64,000 bases of DNA from Fimivicinus intestinavium (GCA_018715765.1 DVKY01000044.1:41492-105491), one strand, 5' to 3'; counted from the first letter of the stretch, positions 50,978 through 60,131 are shown. Notes: a model not told the origin generated them from the letters alone. Numbers and translations are program-made.

Positions 50978-52285
50978 ATGAAACAAACAAGCGTCTATCT
51001 TGTAACAGATCCGCACTACTATGACAGCTCGTTCAAAAGAAGCGGCAGCGCCTATGAAGCCAGAAGCAAAACAGACCAAAAGTGCGTTGCTGAAACGCCC
51101 GCCATCATTGATGCGGGGTTTGCACAGATCGCGGCGGATACGGGCACGGAGATCATCCTCATTCCGGGAGACCTCGTCTACCGCGGAGAGTATCAGAGCC
51201 ATGTCGGCTTCCGCGACAGGTTGTACCGGCTCAAAGAGCAGGGTAAAAAAATTTATCTCATCACAGCAAGGCACGATTACTGTGAAGATGAGCAGCCCTG
51301 TGAATTTGATGGAGATAAAATGATCCCGGTTAAAGGTATGCCGAGAGCAGAGCTCAGGGATTTTTACAAGGAGTTCGGGTTTGAGGAAGCGATCAGCGAG
51401 CATAAGGAAAGCATGAGCTATGTAGCGCAGCTTGGAGAGGGGCTTCGGCTTCTTGCTTTGAACTGCGACGGCGACTGCAAGGATTTCAAGGGCCTGTGGG
51501 AAAATCAGCTTCAATGGGCAGTGGATGAAATCCGAAAAGCGCATGAGGACGGGCAATACATATTTGCAATGACGCATTATCCACTCCTGCCATTTTCACC
51601 GGTGATGCATTTGGTGGGTGATGCGAAGCTTACAAACTGGGAAGAAACGGCGACCCGGCTTGCAGACGCAGGGCTGGATTTGATTTTAACGGGTCACATG
51701 CATGCACAGGCGATCACAGAATACACAACAAAAAGCGGCAACACGATCACAGATGTGCAGACCGGCTGCTTTGTCGGCTGCCCATGCGCTTACCGAAAAA
51801 TCACCTTCAGCGGTAATCATGCCGAAATAAAATCCTACACCATAAGGGATTTTGAATATGACAAGCAGGGCAAGACCGCACAGGAATATTTTGAGTGGCG
51901 CTTTCACAGGATGATCGACTGGCAGATGGGCGAGCTCCTGCCAAAACCCGTCCAAAAAATGCTTGACAAATTTACGCTGAAGCAGCTTGGAAGATTCCTT
52001 TGCTTCCGGGTGGATAAGAGCATTGAAAACCGGCTTGCCAAGGATGTGGGCATAGAGCTTGTGAGGAACGTTTTCATTGGAAACGAGCCATATGTGAAAG
52101 GCACGCCTATCTATGAAGCAATGGAAAAGCTGCTGAAACGGCTTCACCCAATCACACATATCCTTGAAAAAAAGCTGGGCTCCAAAAATGCCGTGCTTTC
52201 GGATATCGACGCCTTTATTCTTTCCATGATCGGGGATGAGCGGCAAAGGGATTATGAAACCACCCTGACCATAAAGAGCACATAA
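50978..52285 (+). CDS. Metallophosphoesterase, divergent GNHD motif
   Basis: 435 aa. Calcineurin-like motifs TDPHYYD (DxH), PGDLVYRGE, THYPLLPF and GHMHAQ are present; the GNH(E/D) motif reads ARHDY (LITARHDYCED), so the usual Asn is missing. A C-terminal extension (about 300-435) is helical. No signal peptide. SD AAAGAGGTGG. Located 15 nt before a GPH-type symporter, hence probably acting on something that transporter imports (inferred). Confidence 0.8.
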   Translation: MKQTSVYLVTDPHYYDSSFKRSGSAYEARSKTDQKCVAETPAIIDAGFAQIAADTGTEIILIPGDLVYRGEYQSHVGFRDRLYRLKEQGKKIYLITARHDYCEDEQPCEFDGDKMIPVKGMPRAELRDFYKEFGFEEAISEHKESMSYVAQLGEGLRLLALNCDGDCKDFKGLWENQLQWAVDEIRKAHEDGQYIFAMTHYPLLPFSPVMHLVGDAKLTNWEETATRLADAGLDLILTGHMHAQAITEYTTKSGNTITDVQTGCFVGCPCAYRKITFSGNHAEIKSYTIRDFEYDKQGKTAQEYFEWRFHRMIDWQMGELLPKPVQKMLDKFTLKQLGRFLCFRVDKSIENRLAKDVGIELVRNVFIGNEPYVKGTPIYEAMEKLLKRLHPITHILEKKLGSKNAVLSDIDAFILSMIGDERQRDYETTLTIKST

Positions 52286-52300
52286 CGAGGAGGAATGATT

Positions 52301-53731
52301 ATGTCAGAAAAACGATTGCCGCCTCAGGCGCAAAACGAGAAGTATGTGAAACCAGGCGAGTTCATATGGTATCTGGTTGCGGTGTTTTTCTACACCAACA
52401 TGACGGGCTTTGTCGGGCAGTATCGAAATGCTTTCCTAGTGGATATTGTTCAAATTACAAATAAACAATCCTCCCTGTTCAGCATCGCAACAAGCGTGAT
52501 TCCGTGGGTGCTTAACTTCTTTATTGTGATGTATATTGACGGAAGAAGCATCGGCAAGAGCGGCAAGTTCAGGCCGCTTGTTATGCTTGCGGCCGTGCCG
52601 ATGGGTATTCTTTTGTTTTTAAGCTTTTGGGTGCCAAATGGCATCACGGGGACGCTCCTGATGATTTATATCATTACCGTTGCCGTGCTTTGGAGCGTGA
52701 TGAACACCTTTGGCGGCACAATCACGAATATTGCCGTTGTGATGTCGCCGAACCTGACGGAGCGGGACACCATCATTTCGTTCAGGGGCATTGTTTCTGC
52801 TGTCGGCAACTCTGCGTCTCTCGTCGTTATCGTGGTGCTCAATCTGATTTGGAAAGATAATCAGGCCCTGCAGTTCATCGTCTGCGCGGCTTTAAGCGGC
52901 GTGATCGGCATATTAACGATGCTTTTCGGCATGAAAATGACGAGGGAGCGCATTGCATATGCCGGCAAGCGAGGAGATCCTCTGGTCGGATTTGCCGATA
53001 TTCTCAAAAACAAATATGCATGGACGATTATTGTCTCTGAGCTTGTAAAAAACTTCAGAGGCATTGCAACTTATATGGGCCCCTTCCTTGCGGCAGCGCT
53101 TTTAGGGAGCTCCAGCAAATTCCTGCTTTTCGGCCTGCCCACAGGCATCGGTACAGCGGTAGGCATGCTCGTGATTAACGCGTTGTTGAAGAAATTCAAT
53201 TCAAAGCAGCTATATATCGCAAGCGGGATTTATTCCGTCATCGCAAACGGCGCCGCATTTGCGGTTGGCTACGCTTACTTTAAAAATGGCGGCGCAGCGC
53301 TTCAGGTTTTGTTTATCGTGTTCCTGTTCCTGATCGGCTTGCAGTTCGGCGCTTCAAATCTGCTGCCTGAAATGTTCAAGGCGGATGTGCTGGAGGATAT
53401 CGAGCTCAAAACGGGCAAACGCCTGGATTCCTCGCTTTCGTTTGTCATCGGCATTTTCACGATGGTAAGCGGCACGGTCGCGGGCGCGCTTTCCCCACTG
53501 ATTCTTTATGGTGACAATTCTATTTGCGGATATATGCAGGGCATTGAAGACGGCACGATGCAGTCTTTAAAAACAAAGCTATGGATGCTGTTCTTCTACA
53601 CGGTATTTCACGGGATCATGATGTTCCTTGCCGGGGCTCCTTTCTTCTTCTACAAGCTCACAGGCAAGCTCAAAGAGGAGATTCACAGCCGGCTCCTCGT
53701 GCAGAGAGAGGAATATAACACCGGAAAATAA
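52301..53731 (+). CDS. GPH/MFS-type sugar-cation symporter
   Basis: 476 aa, about twelve hydrophobic segments. N-terminal FFYTNMTGFVGQYRNAFL and conserved loop NLTERDTIISFRGIVSAVGNS resemble the glycoside-pentoside-hexuronide symporters. ATG 52301 is chosen because GGAGG lies 7 nt upstream; ATG 52295 is too close to it. Second gene of the unit with the phosphoesterase. Substrate unknown. Confidence 0.82.
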   Translation: MSEKRLPPQAQNEKYVKPGEFIWYLVAVFFYTNMTGFVGQYRNAFLVDIVQITNKQSSLFSIATSVIPWVLNFFIVMYIDGRSIGKSGKFRPLVMLAAVPMGILLFLSFWVPNGITGTLLMIYIITVAVLWSVMNTFGGTITNIAVVMSPNLTERDTIISFRGIVSAVGNSASLVVIVVLNLIWKDNQALQFIVCAALSGVIGILTMLFGMKMTRERIAYAGKRGDPLVGFADILKNKYAWTIIVSELVKNFRGIATYMGPFLAAALLGSSSKFLLFGLPTGIGTAVGMLVINALLKKFNSKQLYIASGIYSVIANGAAFAVGYAYFKNGGAALQVLFIVFLFLIGLQFGASNLLPEMFKADVLEDIELKTGKRLDSSLSFVIGIFTMVSGTVAGALSPLILYGDNSICGYMQGIEDGTMQSLKTKLWMLFFYTVFHGIMMFLAGAPFFFYKLTGKLKEEIHSRLLVQREEYNTGK

Positions 53732-53746
53732 AAATAGGACCAAGCA

Positions 53747-53780
53747 GAACGATCTCCCATCCTACGATGGGGGATCGTTT
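53747..53780 (+). terminator. Probable terminator of the phosphoesterase-GPH unit
   Basis: Stem AACGATCTCCCATC / GATGGGGGATCGTT (about 53749-53780) with a short TTT tail only. Confidence 0.6.
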
Positions 53781-53979
53781 GCTGTCACGGCGTGCAGAAC
53801 CTATTCGGCGCAGAGAATCTGAAAAGGATTTCCTGCTTTTTGTTGCCCGCGTGCGTCCTGGCCGGTTTGCATCCTTTTAAAACCCGGTTTATATAATTTG
53901 AAAAGGGATTGATTTTCAAACATGTTTTTTCTAAAATAAGGCCGATGTCATAATTTTTTTGCCAAAAGATGTGAATTTT

Positions 53980-54903
53980 ATGTTTAAAATATCCGGTTTT
54001 TTTGATGAAGTCCATCCTAGCCTGTCAAACCAGTTAAAGGCCATGCACGCAATGGGTGCGCACTATTTATGCCCGCGGAATGTAAACGGCAAAAGCATCG
54101 CGCAATACACGGCAAAAGAGTTTTGCAAAGAAATCCGCCCGCAGCTGCTTCAGAACGGGGTTGCGCTCTCCTCCATCGGTTCCCCGATCGGCAAAATTGA
54201 TCTGCTGGATGAGGCGGCGTATCAGGCCCAGCGCCGGCAGCTGCGAGAGCTGATTGCCATCGCACAGGAGATGGGCTGCGCCTATATCCGCATTTTCTCT
54301 TTCTACACTGCAAAGGCTGCTGCGAAGGGCGCCAACGTGCACGATCTGGTGGTGGAGCGGCTGGGCGGCTTCCTGCGCGAGGCGGAGGGCAGCGGCGTCA
54401 TTTTGATGCATGAAAATGAAAAGAGGATTTATGGGGAGGCCCCCACGCAAATTCTCGCCCTTTACCGCTCTTTAAACCACCCGCAGTTTGCCCTTTGCTA
54501 CGACGCCTCCAACTACATACAGTGCGGCGTTGACCCGTGGGAGGCCTATCAGTCGACAAAGCATTACACCGTGTATTACCACATGAAGGATTGCACGGAG
54601 GGAATTGAAGTCCCTCTGGGAACCGGACAGGGCCGAATCGCGGAGATTCTCTCCGATTTAAACCATGCTGGCTACGACGGCTTTTTGACATTGGAGCCGC
54701 ATGCCCTGCAATACATATTGCTTAAACGTATTTTTTACCTGCTGCCCTTTCTGCACGGCACAAGGCGTGGGCGCGTTTTCCGGCAGACGGATGGCGAGTT
54801 GGGAATCCGCCCGTTGCAGGCCGTCAACAGGGAGCAGGCATTTCAGCATCAGTATCAAAATCTGGTTGCTATGATACAGGAGAGTGGAGGCCAATATGCG
54901 TAA
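53980..54903 (+). CDS. Xylose-isomerase-like TIM-barrel protein (AP_endonuc_2 fold)
   Basis: 307 aa. TIM-barrel sugar isomerase/epimerase pattern: FKISGFFDEVHPSLSNQL, IRIFSFYTA, ILMHENEKRIYG (metal Glu), LCYDASNYIQCG and TLEPHAL (C-terminal metal Glu). Probably an isomerase, epimerase or 3-keto-glycoside lyase acting with the downstream oxidoreductase. Start ATG 53980 has only a weak SD; a TTG at 53959 is the alternative. Overlaps the next gene by 8 nt. Confidence 0.83.
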   Translation: MFKISGFFDEVHPSLSNQLKAMHAMGAHYLCPRNVNGKSIAQYTAKEFCKEIRPQLLQNGVALSSIGSPIGKIDLLDEAAYQAQRRQLRELIAIAQEMGCAYIRIFSFYTAKAAAKGANVHDLVVERLGGFLREAEGSGVILMHENEKRIYGEAPTQILALYRSLNHPQFALCYDASNYIQCGVDPWEAYQSTKHYTVYYHMKDCTEGIEVPLGTGQGRIAEILSDLNHAGYDGFLTLEPHALQYILLKRIFYLLPFLHGTRRGRVFRQTDGELGIRPLQAVNREQAFQHQYQNLVAMIQESGGQYA

Positions 54904-56053
54904 GGTAAGCTATGGGATCATCGGCATCGGCAAAATGGGCGGCACACACGCCAAAAAGCTCAAGGAAGGGAAGGATCCAAACGGGCATTTAGCCGCCGTC
55001 TGCGATATTGCGCCGGAGCGGTTGGCCTGGGCGGAGAAGGCGCTGCCCGGCGTGCGCCGTTTTTCGGATTTTCACGAGCTGCTCGCGTGCGATGCGGTGG
55101 AGGCCGTTGTGGTGGCAACGCCGCACTACGATCATCCCCGCATTGCGATAGAAGCGCTTAACGCAGGCAAGCACGTTCTCATCGAAAAGCCGGCCGGCGT
55201 TTATACGAGCGCCGTGCGTGAGCTAAACAGCCTCGCCCAGCAGAAAAAGGGGCAGGTTTTCGGCATCATGTATAACCAGCGCACCAACCCGCTCTACCGG
55301 GAGGCAAAGCGGATTATCGACAGCGGTGAAATGGGGGAGCTCAAGCGGATCAACTGGATTATCACCAACTGGTACCGCCCGCAGGCCTATTATGATCAGG
55401 GCGGCTGGCGCGGCACCTGGAGCGGCGAGGGCGGCGGCGTACTGATTAACCAATGCCCACATCAGCTGGATCTGTTCCAATGGCTTGGCGGAATGCCCAT
55501 AAAGGTGCGCGGGTATGCGCATACGGGCGTCCACCGGAAGATCAGCGTGGAAAACGATGTGACGTTTTATACGGAGTATGCAAACGGTGCAAGCGGCGTT
55601 TTCGTCACCTCTACCCACGATTATCCCGGCTCTAACCGGCTGGAAATCTCCGGTGACGGCGGCCGGATCGTGATCGAGCAAACCTTGTTAAAGGAGAAAA
55701 TGACCTTCCATAAATTAAAAATACCGGAAAGTGAATTCAATCTGCAAAACAAAAAATTCATGCCGCAAATCCCACATACGGTTCAGAAAAAAACAACGGG
55801 AAGCCTGACCAATGCTGTGCGTCTCGGCCTGATTGGCCAGCATATGAATATCTTCCGCAATTTCAGCCGCGCAATCCTAACGGGAGAGCCGCTGATTGCG
55901 CCGGGGGAGGAGGGGATACGCGGCCTCACCCTCTCCAACGCCGTGTACCTATCCAGCTGGCTGGGGCGCGAGGTCACGCTCCCGTTGGATGAGGAGCTGT
56001 ACCTCACAGAGCTAAAAAAACGGATTGCAGAGGAGAAGGCCAGCCTGAAATAA
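54896..56053 (+). CDS. Gfo/Idh/MocA-family oxidoreductase
   Basis: 385 aa. NAD(P)-binding GIIGIGKMGGTHAKKL and catalytic-site EKPAG (VLIEKPAGVY), followed by the conserved beta-sheet domain (GGWRGTWSGEGGGVLINQCPHQLDLFQWL with the active-site His region). Acts as a sugar dehydrogenase or 3-keto-glycoside-forming enzyme. ATG 54896 lies inside the end of the TIM-barrel gene with SD GTGGAGG, so translation is coupled. Confidence 0.93.
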   Translation: MRKVSYGIIGIGKMGGTHAKKLKEGKDPNGHLAAVCDIAPERLAWAEKALPGVRRFSDFHELLACDAVEAVVVATPHYDHPRIAIEALNAGKHVLIEKPAGVYTSAVRELNSLAQQKKGQVFGIMYNQRTNPLYREAKRIIDSGEMGELKRINWIITNWYRPQAYYDQGGWRGTWSGEGGGVLINQCPHQLDLFQWLGGMPIKVRGYAHTGVHRKISVENDVTFYTEYANGASGVFVTSTHDYPGSNRLEISGDGGRIVIEQTLLKEKMTFHKLKIPESEFNLQNKKFMPQIPHTVQKKTTGSLTNAVRLGLIGQHMNIFRNFSRAILTGEPLIAPGEEGIRGLTLSNAVYLSSWLGREVTLPLDEELYLTELKKRIAEEKASLK

Positions 56054-56072
56054 AAAGCAAGGGGGAAAATAT

Positions 56073-57509
56073 ATGAAGCGGCCGCAGCAAGCAGCCGTCC
56101 CGGCAGGGCAGCGCCCGTTCGGCATGCGCGATAAAATCGGCTACGCGCTGGGCGACTTTGGCTGTCAGATGAGCTTTGCGCTGATCACAACCTATCTCGC
56201 CGATTTTTACACACAGTATATCGGCCTGACGGAAGCAACCTGGGCGGTCATCATCATCATTTTGAAGGTGTGGGATGCTATCAACGACCCGATGATGGGC
56301 GGGATTATGGATAGCCGCCGCATCAGCAAAAAAAGCAAATATAAGCCGTGGATCCGCATTGGCTCTTTCGGCCTGATCGTCGCGGGGGCGCTGGCCTTTT
56401 TGCCGATCCCGCACGCGGCGTATCCGGTGCGGGTAGCGGTGTGTGTGGTGACATATCTGGCGTGGGATGTCTTCTACACCCTGGTCAACGTGCCCTATGG
56501 AACGCTGAATTCCGCTATCTCGGCGGATCCAACCGAGCGCACCATGCTCTCCACCTACCGGAGCATCGGTGCAGGAGCAGGCGGCCTGATTACGATGCTG
56601 CTGCCGCTGATTGTGTATGAGGATAACGTGCTCATCGGGGAGCGTTTTTTCTGGATTGGGCTTGTATTGGGCGGCGTGGCGTTCATCGCCTATCACCTGT
56701 GCCTGAAAATGACGACGGAGCGCTTCCAGGTGGAGCAGCCGCCTGTTTCGTTTAACTATTTTCAGACGCTTCGCCGCATCCTGAAAAACCGGCCGCTGAT
56801 TGCAATGTGTATCGCCTCGTTTGCGCTGCTGGTTTTTTACACCTCCAACCTGCAAACGACCAAATGGGTTTATCAGATTTATTTTCATAATACGGAGCTG
56901 TTGACCGTGGCCAATCTGGTCGGCTCTATTTCCTCTGTGATTATGATCCCCTTTGTCGGGAAGATCGTGAAAAAATTCGGCAAAAAGATGGCGGTATCCG
57001 TCCCGCTGCTGATCAGCCTCGTGCTGGGCTGCGTCTTTTTCTTCGTGCCTATGCCGCAGGATACCCTTGTGGGCCCCGCGCTCTATATGCTCTGCCTGAT
57101 CGTCATCCAGTTCGGCGGAGCATTGTTCCAGCTGGTTTGCTGGGCGATGGTGGCGGACTGCACAGATTACCAGCAGCTTCAAACCGGCGTGCGGGAAGAG
57201 GGCTCCGTCTACGCGATCTACTCCCTGTTCCGTAAGCTTGCACAGGGCGTGGGCGCATCCCTTATTATCCTCTCCATGACATGGGTCGGGTATGAGGCAA
57301 AGCTCGGCGCCGATCAGCTCCCGGGTGTGGGGGAGCGGATGAAAAACATGTCGATTCTTCTGATGCTGGTCGGGGCGGCTATTATGGCCGTCGCCCTGCT
57401 GCTGGTTTACAACATTGACAAGAAAAAGGAGCGCTCCATGAAGGAGGAGCTGGGCGTGGAGGCCGAGCCGCTGGATCTTGCACAGGCTTTGCAAAACAAC
57501 GAGGAGTAA
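56073..57509 (+). CDS. GPH-family glycoside/pentoside-cation symporter
   Basis: 478 aa with about twelve hydrophobic segments. Signature YALGDFGCQMSFALITTYLADFYT, KVWDAINDPMMGGIMDS, KYKPWI, and NVPYGTLNSAISADPTERT are those of MelB/XynB-type GPH symporters. Third gene of the operon after the TIM-barrel protein and oxidoreductase, 19 nt after the latter; it probably imports the glycoside they process. Confidence 0.93.
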   Translation: MKRPQQAAVPAGQRPFGMRDKIGYALGDFGCQMSFALITTYLADFYTQYIGLTEATWAVIIIILKVWDAINDPMMGGIMDSRRISKKSKYKPWIRIGSFGLIVAGALAFLPIPHAAYPVRVAVCVVTYLAWDVFYTLVNVPYGTLNSAISADPTERTMLSTYRSIGAGAGGLITMLLPLIVYEDNVLIGERFFWIGLVLGGVAFIAYHLCLKMTTERFQVEQPPVSFNYFQTLRRILKNRPLIAMCIASFALLVFYTSNLQTTKWVYQIYFHNTELLTVANLVGSISSVIMIPFVGKIVKKFGKKMAVSVPLLISLVLGCVFFFVPMPQDTLVGPALYMLCLIVIQFGGALFQLVCWAMVADCTDYQQLQTGVREEGSVYAIYSLFRKLAQGVGASLIILSMTWVGYEAKLGADQLPGVGERMKNMSILLMLVGAAIMAVALLLVYNIDKKKERSMKEELGVEAEPLDLAQALQNNEE

Positions 57510-57655
57510 TTTCTGTAATCCAAAACAACGTCTGTTTTTTGTATATTTTCCCTAAAGAATTAGAAGTAATTCCGCCTGTCGGATTTTCCTTCGGTTTTTG
57601 TGTATACTAACTCCGGAAGCATCCATTCCGAAAACAAAAAGGGAGGTCATTCCGG

Positions 57656-57823
57656 ATGGCACAAACGCCAACCCCTGCCTGGGAAGATCCAAAGATGAAC
57701 CAATATTTTAAAACGCTGCCCGTCTTCGTCCAGGAGACCATCGCACAGACCGGCGTGCAGATTGCAGACGAAACGCAGCTGCGCGCAGTAGCGGAAAAAA
57801 TTTTAAAAGGCCGGCAGGGCTGA
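57656..57823 (+). CDS. Small conserved-type protein, 55 aa, unknown
   Basis: 55 aa (MAQTPTPAWEDPKMNQYF...). Signals: SD GGGAGG 9 nt before the ATG and a TATACT -10-like element at 57603-57608. The sequence DPKMNQYFKTLPVFVQETIAQ resembles short acidic proteins common in clostridial genomes, without assigned function. The stop is followed after 9 nt by heptamer repeat copy C. Confidence 0.7.
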   Translation: MAQTPTPAWEDPKMNQYFKTLPVFVQETIAQTGVQIADETQLRAVAEKILKGRQG

Positions 57824-57832
57824 AAACAGCCG

Positions 57833-58019
57833 CCAGATTTCAGGTGCCAGAATTCAGAGATTAGGCTTCAAACATTAGCCGCCAGATGTGAGAGCCGAAA
57901 GGCTTTTGCCTTAGAGGCAATGGCAGGAAGTATTTTAACAGTCAGAATTTTTAGCCACCTGCCGCAGAGGCAGAAGCCTGAAGGGAACCACATCTGAGGT
58001 CTGAAATCTGACATCTGAA
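57833..58019. repeat. Heptamer-arm palindromic repeat, copy C
   Basis: Best left arm: nine heptamers in register (CCAGATT, TCAGGTG, CCAGAAT, TCAGAGA, TTAGGCT, TCAAACA, TTAGCCG, CCAGATG, TGAGAGC; 57833-57895). Right arm CATCTGA, GGTCTGA, AATCTGA, CATCTGA (57992-58019). The core carries CGAAAGGCTTTTGCC and CTGCCGCAGAGGCAG. Confidence 0.85.
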
Positions 58020-58022
58020 TAA

Positions 58023-58050
58023 GGGCCCCGGGAGAAACCTCCCGGGGCCC
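58023..58050 (-). terminator. Strong hairpin downstream of galU, possible terminator
   Basis: 12-bp stem GGGCCCCGGGAG (58023-58034) / CTCCCGGGGCCC (58039-58050). T tract is poor on both strands. Confidence 0.6.
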
Positions 58051-58133
58051 AACACTTTCCGCCTCTTCTTTTTGTGGTTCATTCCTTCCGAATTGCATCT
58101 CTACTGTCTAATTTCTGAAATCTATAATCCAAC

Positions 58134-59009
58134 CTAAAATGTCTTCACAAGCTCCTTGAGGTACGCCTTGAAATCCTCGCCGATCTCCGGATGTGTGAGC
58201 GCCACCTCACAGTTCGCCTTCATAATGCCTAGCTTATTGCCCATATCATAGCGCGTGCCGACAAAATCGACCGCCAGCAACCCGCTCTGCCTGGCCAGCG
58301 TCACCATGGAATCGGTGAAATACACCTCGCCGCTCTTTTGATCCACCGGCGTCTGCTCAATAATCCCAAAAATCTCCGGCGGCATCACGACGCGGCCCAA
58401 AATCGAATAGCAGGAGATAATTTGCTCCGGCGACGGTTTTTCGATGATGTTGTGGCATTTCATGATATTATCGCGCAGCGGCGTCACATCCAGCGAGCAA
58501 TATTTGGGCACCTCCGCACGGGGAACCTCCTTCACGCCTACGGTGCCGAAGCCAAACTCCTCATAGGCCCTGCACAGCTGCCCGATAACCGGATCCTCCG
58601 ACAGGATCACGTCATCCCCATACAGAATACCAAAGGGCTCGTTGCCCACAAAGGATTTGGCGCGCAGAATCGCGTCGGCCAGGCCCTTTGTCTCCTTCTG
58701 ACGAATGAAATACACGTTTGCCAAATTGGCAATGGCTTTGAGCTCCTCATAAATATGCTGTTTGGAAGCATTATCCTTTAGATTGGCCTCCAGCTCAAAC
58801 GCATGGTCAAAATGATCCTCAATGACGCCCTTGCCGCGGTTGGTAATAATCAGGATATCCTCAATCCCTGCTGCGACAGCCTCCTCCACGATATATTGGA
58901 TGGCCGGCTTGTCTACAATATTGAGCATCTCCTTCGGCACAGCCTTGGAGGCAGGCAGCACGCGCGTGCCCATGCCCGCAGCCGGAATAATTGCCTTTTT
59001 GATTTTCAT
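58134..59009 (-). CDS. galU: UTP-glucose-1-phosphate uridylyltransferase
   Basis: 291 aa. Nucleotidyltransferase signature AAGMGTRVLPASKAVPKEML, then IEDILIITNRGKG, GILYGDDVIL and catalytic-region EKPSPEQ (Lys in IIEKP); C-terminal TRYDMGNKLGIM. Makes UDP-glucose for cell-envelope glycans. SD GGGGG before the ATG. It follows the RING/zinc-ribbon membrane gene by 13 nt, so both share a transcript. Confidence 0.96.
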   Translation of the reverse strand: MKIKKAIIPAAGMGTRVLPASKAVPKEMLNIVDKPAIQYIVEEAVAAGIEDILIITNRGKGVIEDHFDHAFELEANLKDNASKQHIYEELKAIANLANVYFIRQKETKGLADAILRAKSFVGNEPFGILYGDDVILSEDPVIGQLCRAYEEFGFGTVGVKEVPRAEVPKYCSLDVTPLRDNIMKCHNIIEKPSPEQIISCYSILGRVVMPPEIFGIIEQTPVDQKSGEVYFTDSMVTLARQSGLLAVDFVGTRYDMGNKLGIMKANCEVALTHPEIGEDFKAYLKELVKTF

Positions 59010-59022
59010 TGTGTAATCCCCC

Positions 59023-59985
59023 TTAAAACATGGTGAAAAGCCGTATCATCAGCATATACGCCAGATCATACAGCAAATAAGAGCTGAAGCCAAACAGCAG
59101 GGACGTGCCTCCCCTTCTGAAAAGCTGAAGGCGGTACGCCTGCCCCTCCAGAGCCTGCCCCATCAACGCATGAAGATCCCCCGTTGTTTTCTTAAAATAC
59201 AGACGGTTGGCAAGCAGTGCGCAGACCAGATGCAGCAACAGCTGTAAAAACAGGAAGAGCGCCGCCATCGGCATCGCGCTTTGCAGCGACTGCATAGCCG
59301 CTTCCACTGCAGCCTGGTTGGCCGATTGCTGCGCAAGCGCCTCCCCCAGCTGCAAATACGCGCCCAGATAAGCTTCAACCGGGCCATAAAACGCAACTGA
59401 AAGTGCAAGCAGAGCGCTCAGTGCAACTGCTCCCGCTGCATAGAGCTTGCGGTAAAAAAACCAAAACGGCGAGAACAGAAAGGCGGCCCAATTCCAGCCT
59501 GATTTCTTTTTGGTGCGGTCCATCCGAAGGAATTTGGGGATATAGCTGCGAACCCCCGTCCTCACATAGGCCGCAACCTCCCTCGCCGGAATGCCGTCAA
59601 TCGTTTCATCCGGCGAAACATCCCCCATATCGCCATAGCCCTGCGTATAGGAATCCTGTTGGCCATAAAACGCTTCCTGCCCTCCCGGCCGCGCGCCGCC
59701 AAGCGGCAAGCCGCAGCGCGGGCAAAAGAGCGTATCCTTGGGGTTATTCGCCCCGCAACGCGGGCAAAGCGAGCCATGCGGCTCAGGCTCCGCCTGCGCC
59801 TGCTGCTCCTGCGGCCCCTGCCAGACATAGCCCTCCGCATGCCTCTCCTCGTTGGCACAGCGGCCCTCCCGCATCCAACAGGCACGGTGATGCGGCGTTC
59901 CACAGGCCGGGCAGACCACGACGTCATCCTCACGGGTAAAGGCCTGTCCGCACGCAGGGCAGACAACGCCTTCATATCGATCCAA
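59023..59985 (-). CDS. RING-finger/zinc-ribbon protein with DUF2628 membrane domain
   Basis: 320 aa. N-terminal prokaryotic RING-like domain (CPACGQAF, CPACGTPHHRACW, C; about 9-45), a second zinc ribbon (CPRCGANN, CPRCGLPL; about 73-95), a Gln/Gly-rich linker, then a DUF2628-type segment (KKKSGWNWAAFLFSPFWFFYRKLY) with about three more membrane helices. Found widely in clostridia without assigned function; probably a membrane-bound zinc protein facing the cytosol. First gene before galU. Confidence 0.85.
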   Translation of the reverse strand: MDRYEGVVCPACGQAFTREDDVVVCPACGTPHHRACWMREGRCANEERHAEGYVWQGPQEQQAQAEPEPHGSLCPRCGANNPKDTLFCPRCGLPLGGARPGGQEAFYGQQDSYTQGYGDMGDVSPDETIDGIPAREVAAYVRTGVRSYIPKFLRMDRTKKKSGWNWAAFLFSPFWFFYRKLYAAGAVALSALLALSVAFYGPVEAYLGAYLQLGEALAQQSANQAAVEAAMQSLQSAMPMAALFLFLQLLLHLVCALLANRLYFKKTTGDLHALMGQALEGQAYRLQLFRRGGTSLLFGFSSYLLYDLAYMLMIRLFTMF

Positions 59986-60131
59986 GTCAAGACCTCCGAT
60001 CGTTCGAAAGATATTCTCATTGTAACCAATTCCAGCTTAAAATTCAATCGTTAATTTCACCTTAAAATATTTTTATAAATCAGCGTCATAGAAAGGACTG
60101 CTCCGGCGGCTTCAGGCGAAGAGAGCGCAAA

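Noticed and set aside
56004..57494. Long antisense open frame opposite the GPH symporter gene
   Set aside because: Composition is His/Gln/Arg-rich, typical of a shadow frame; the plus strand is a clear GPH transporter.
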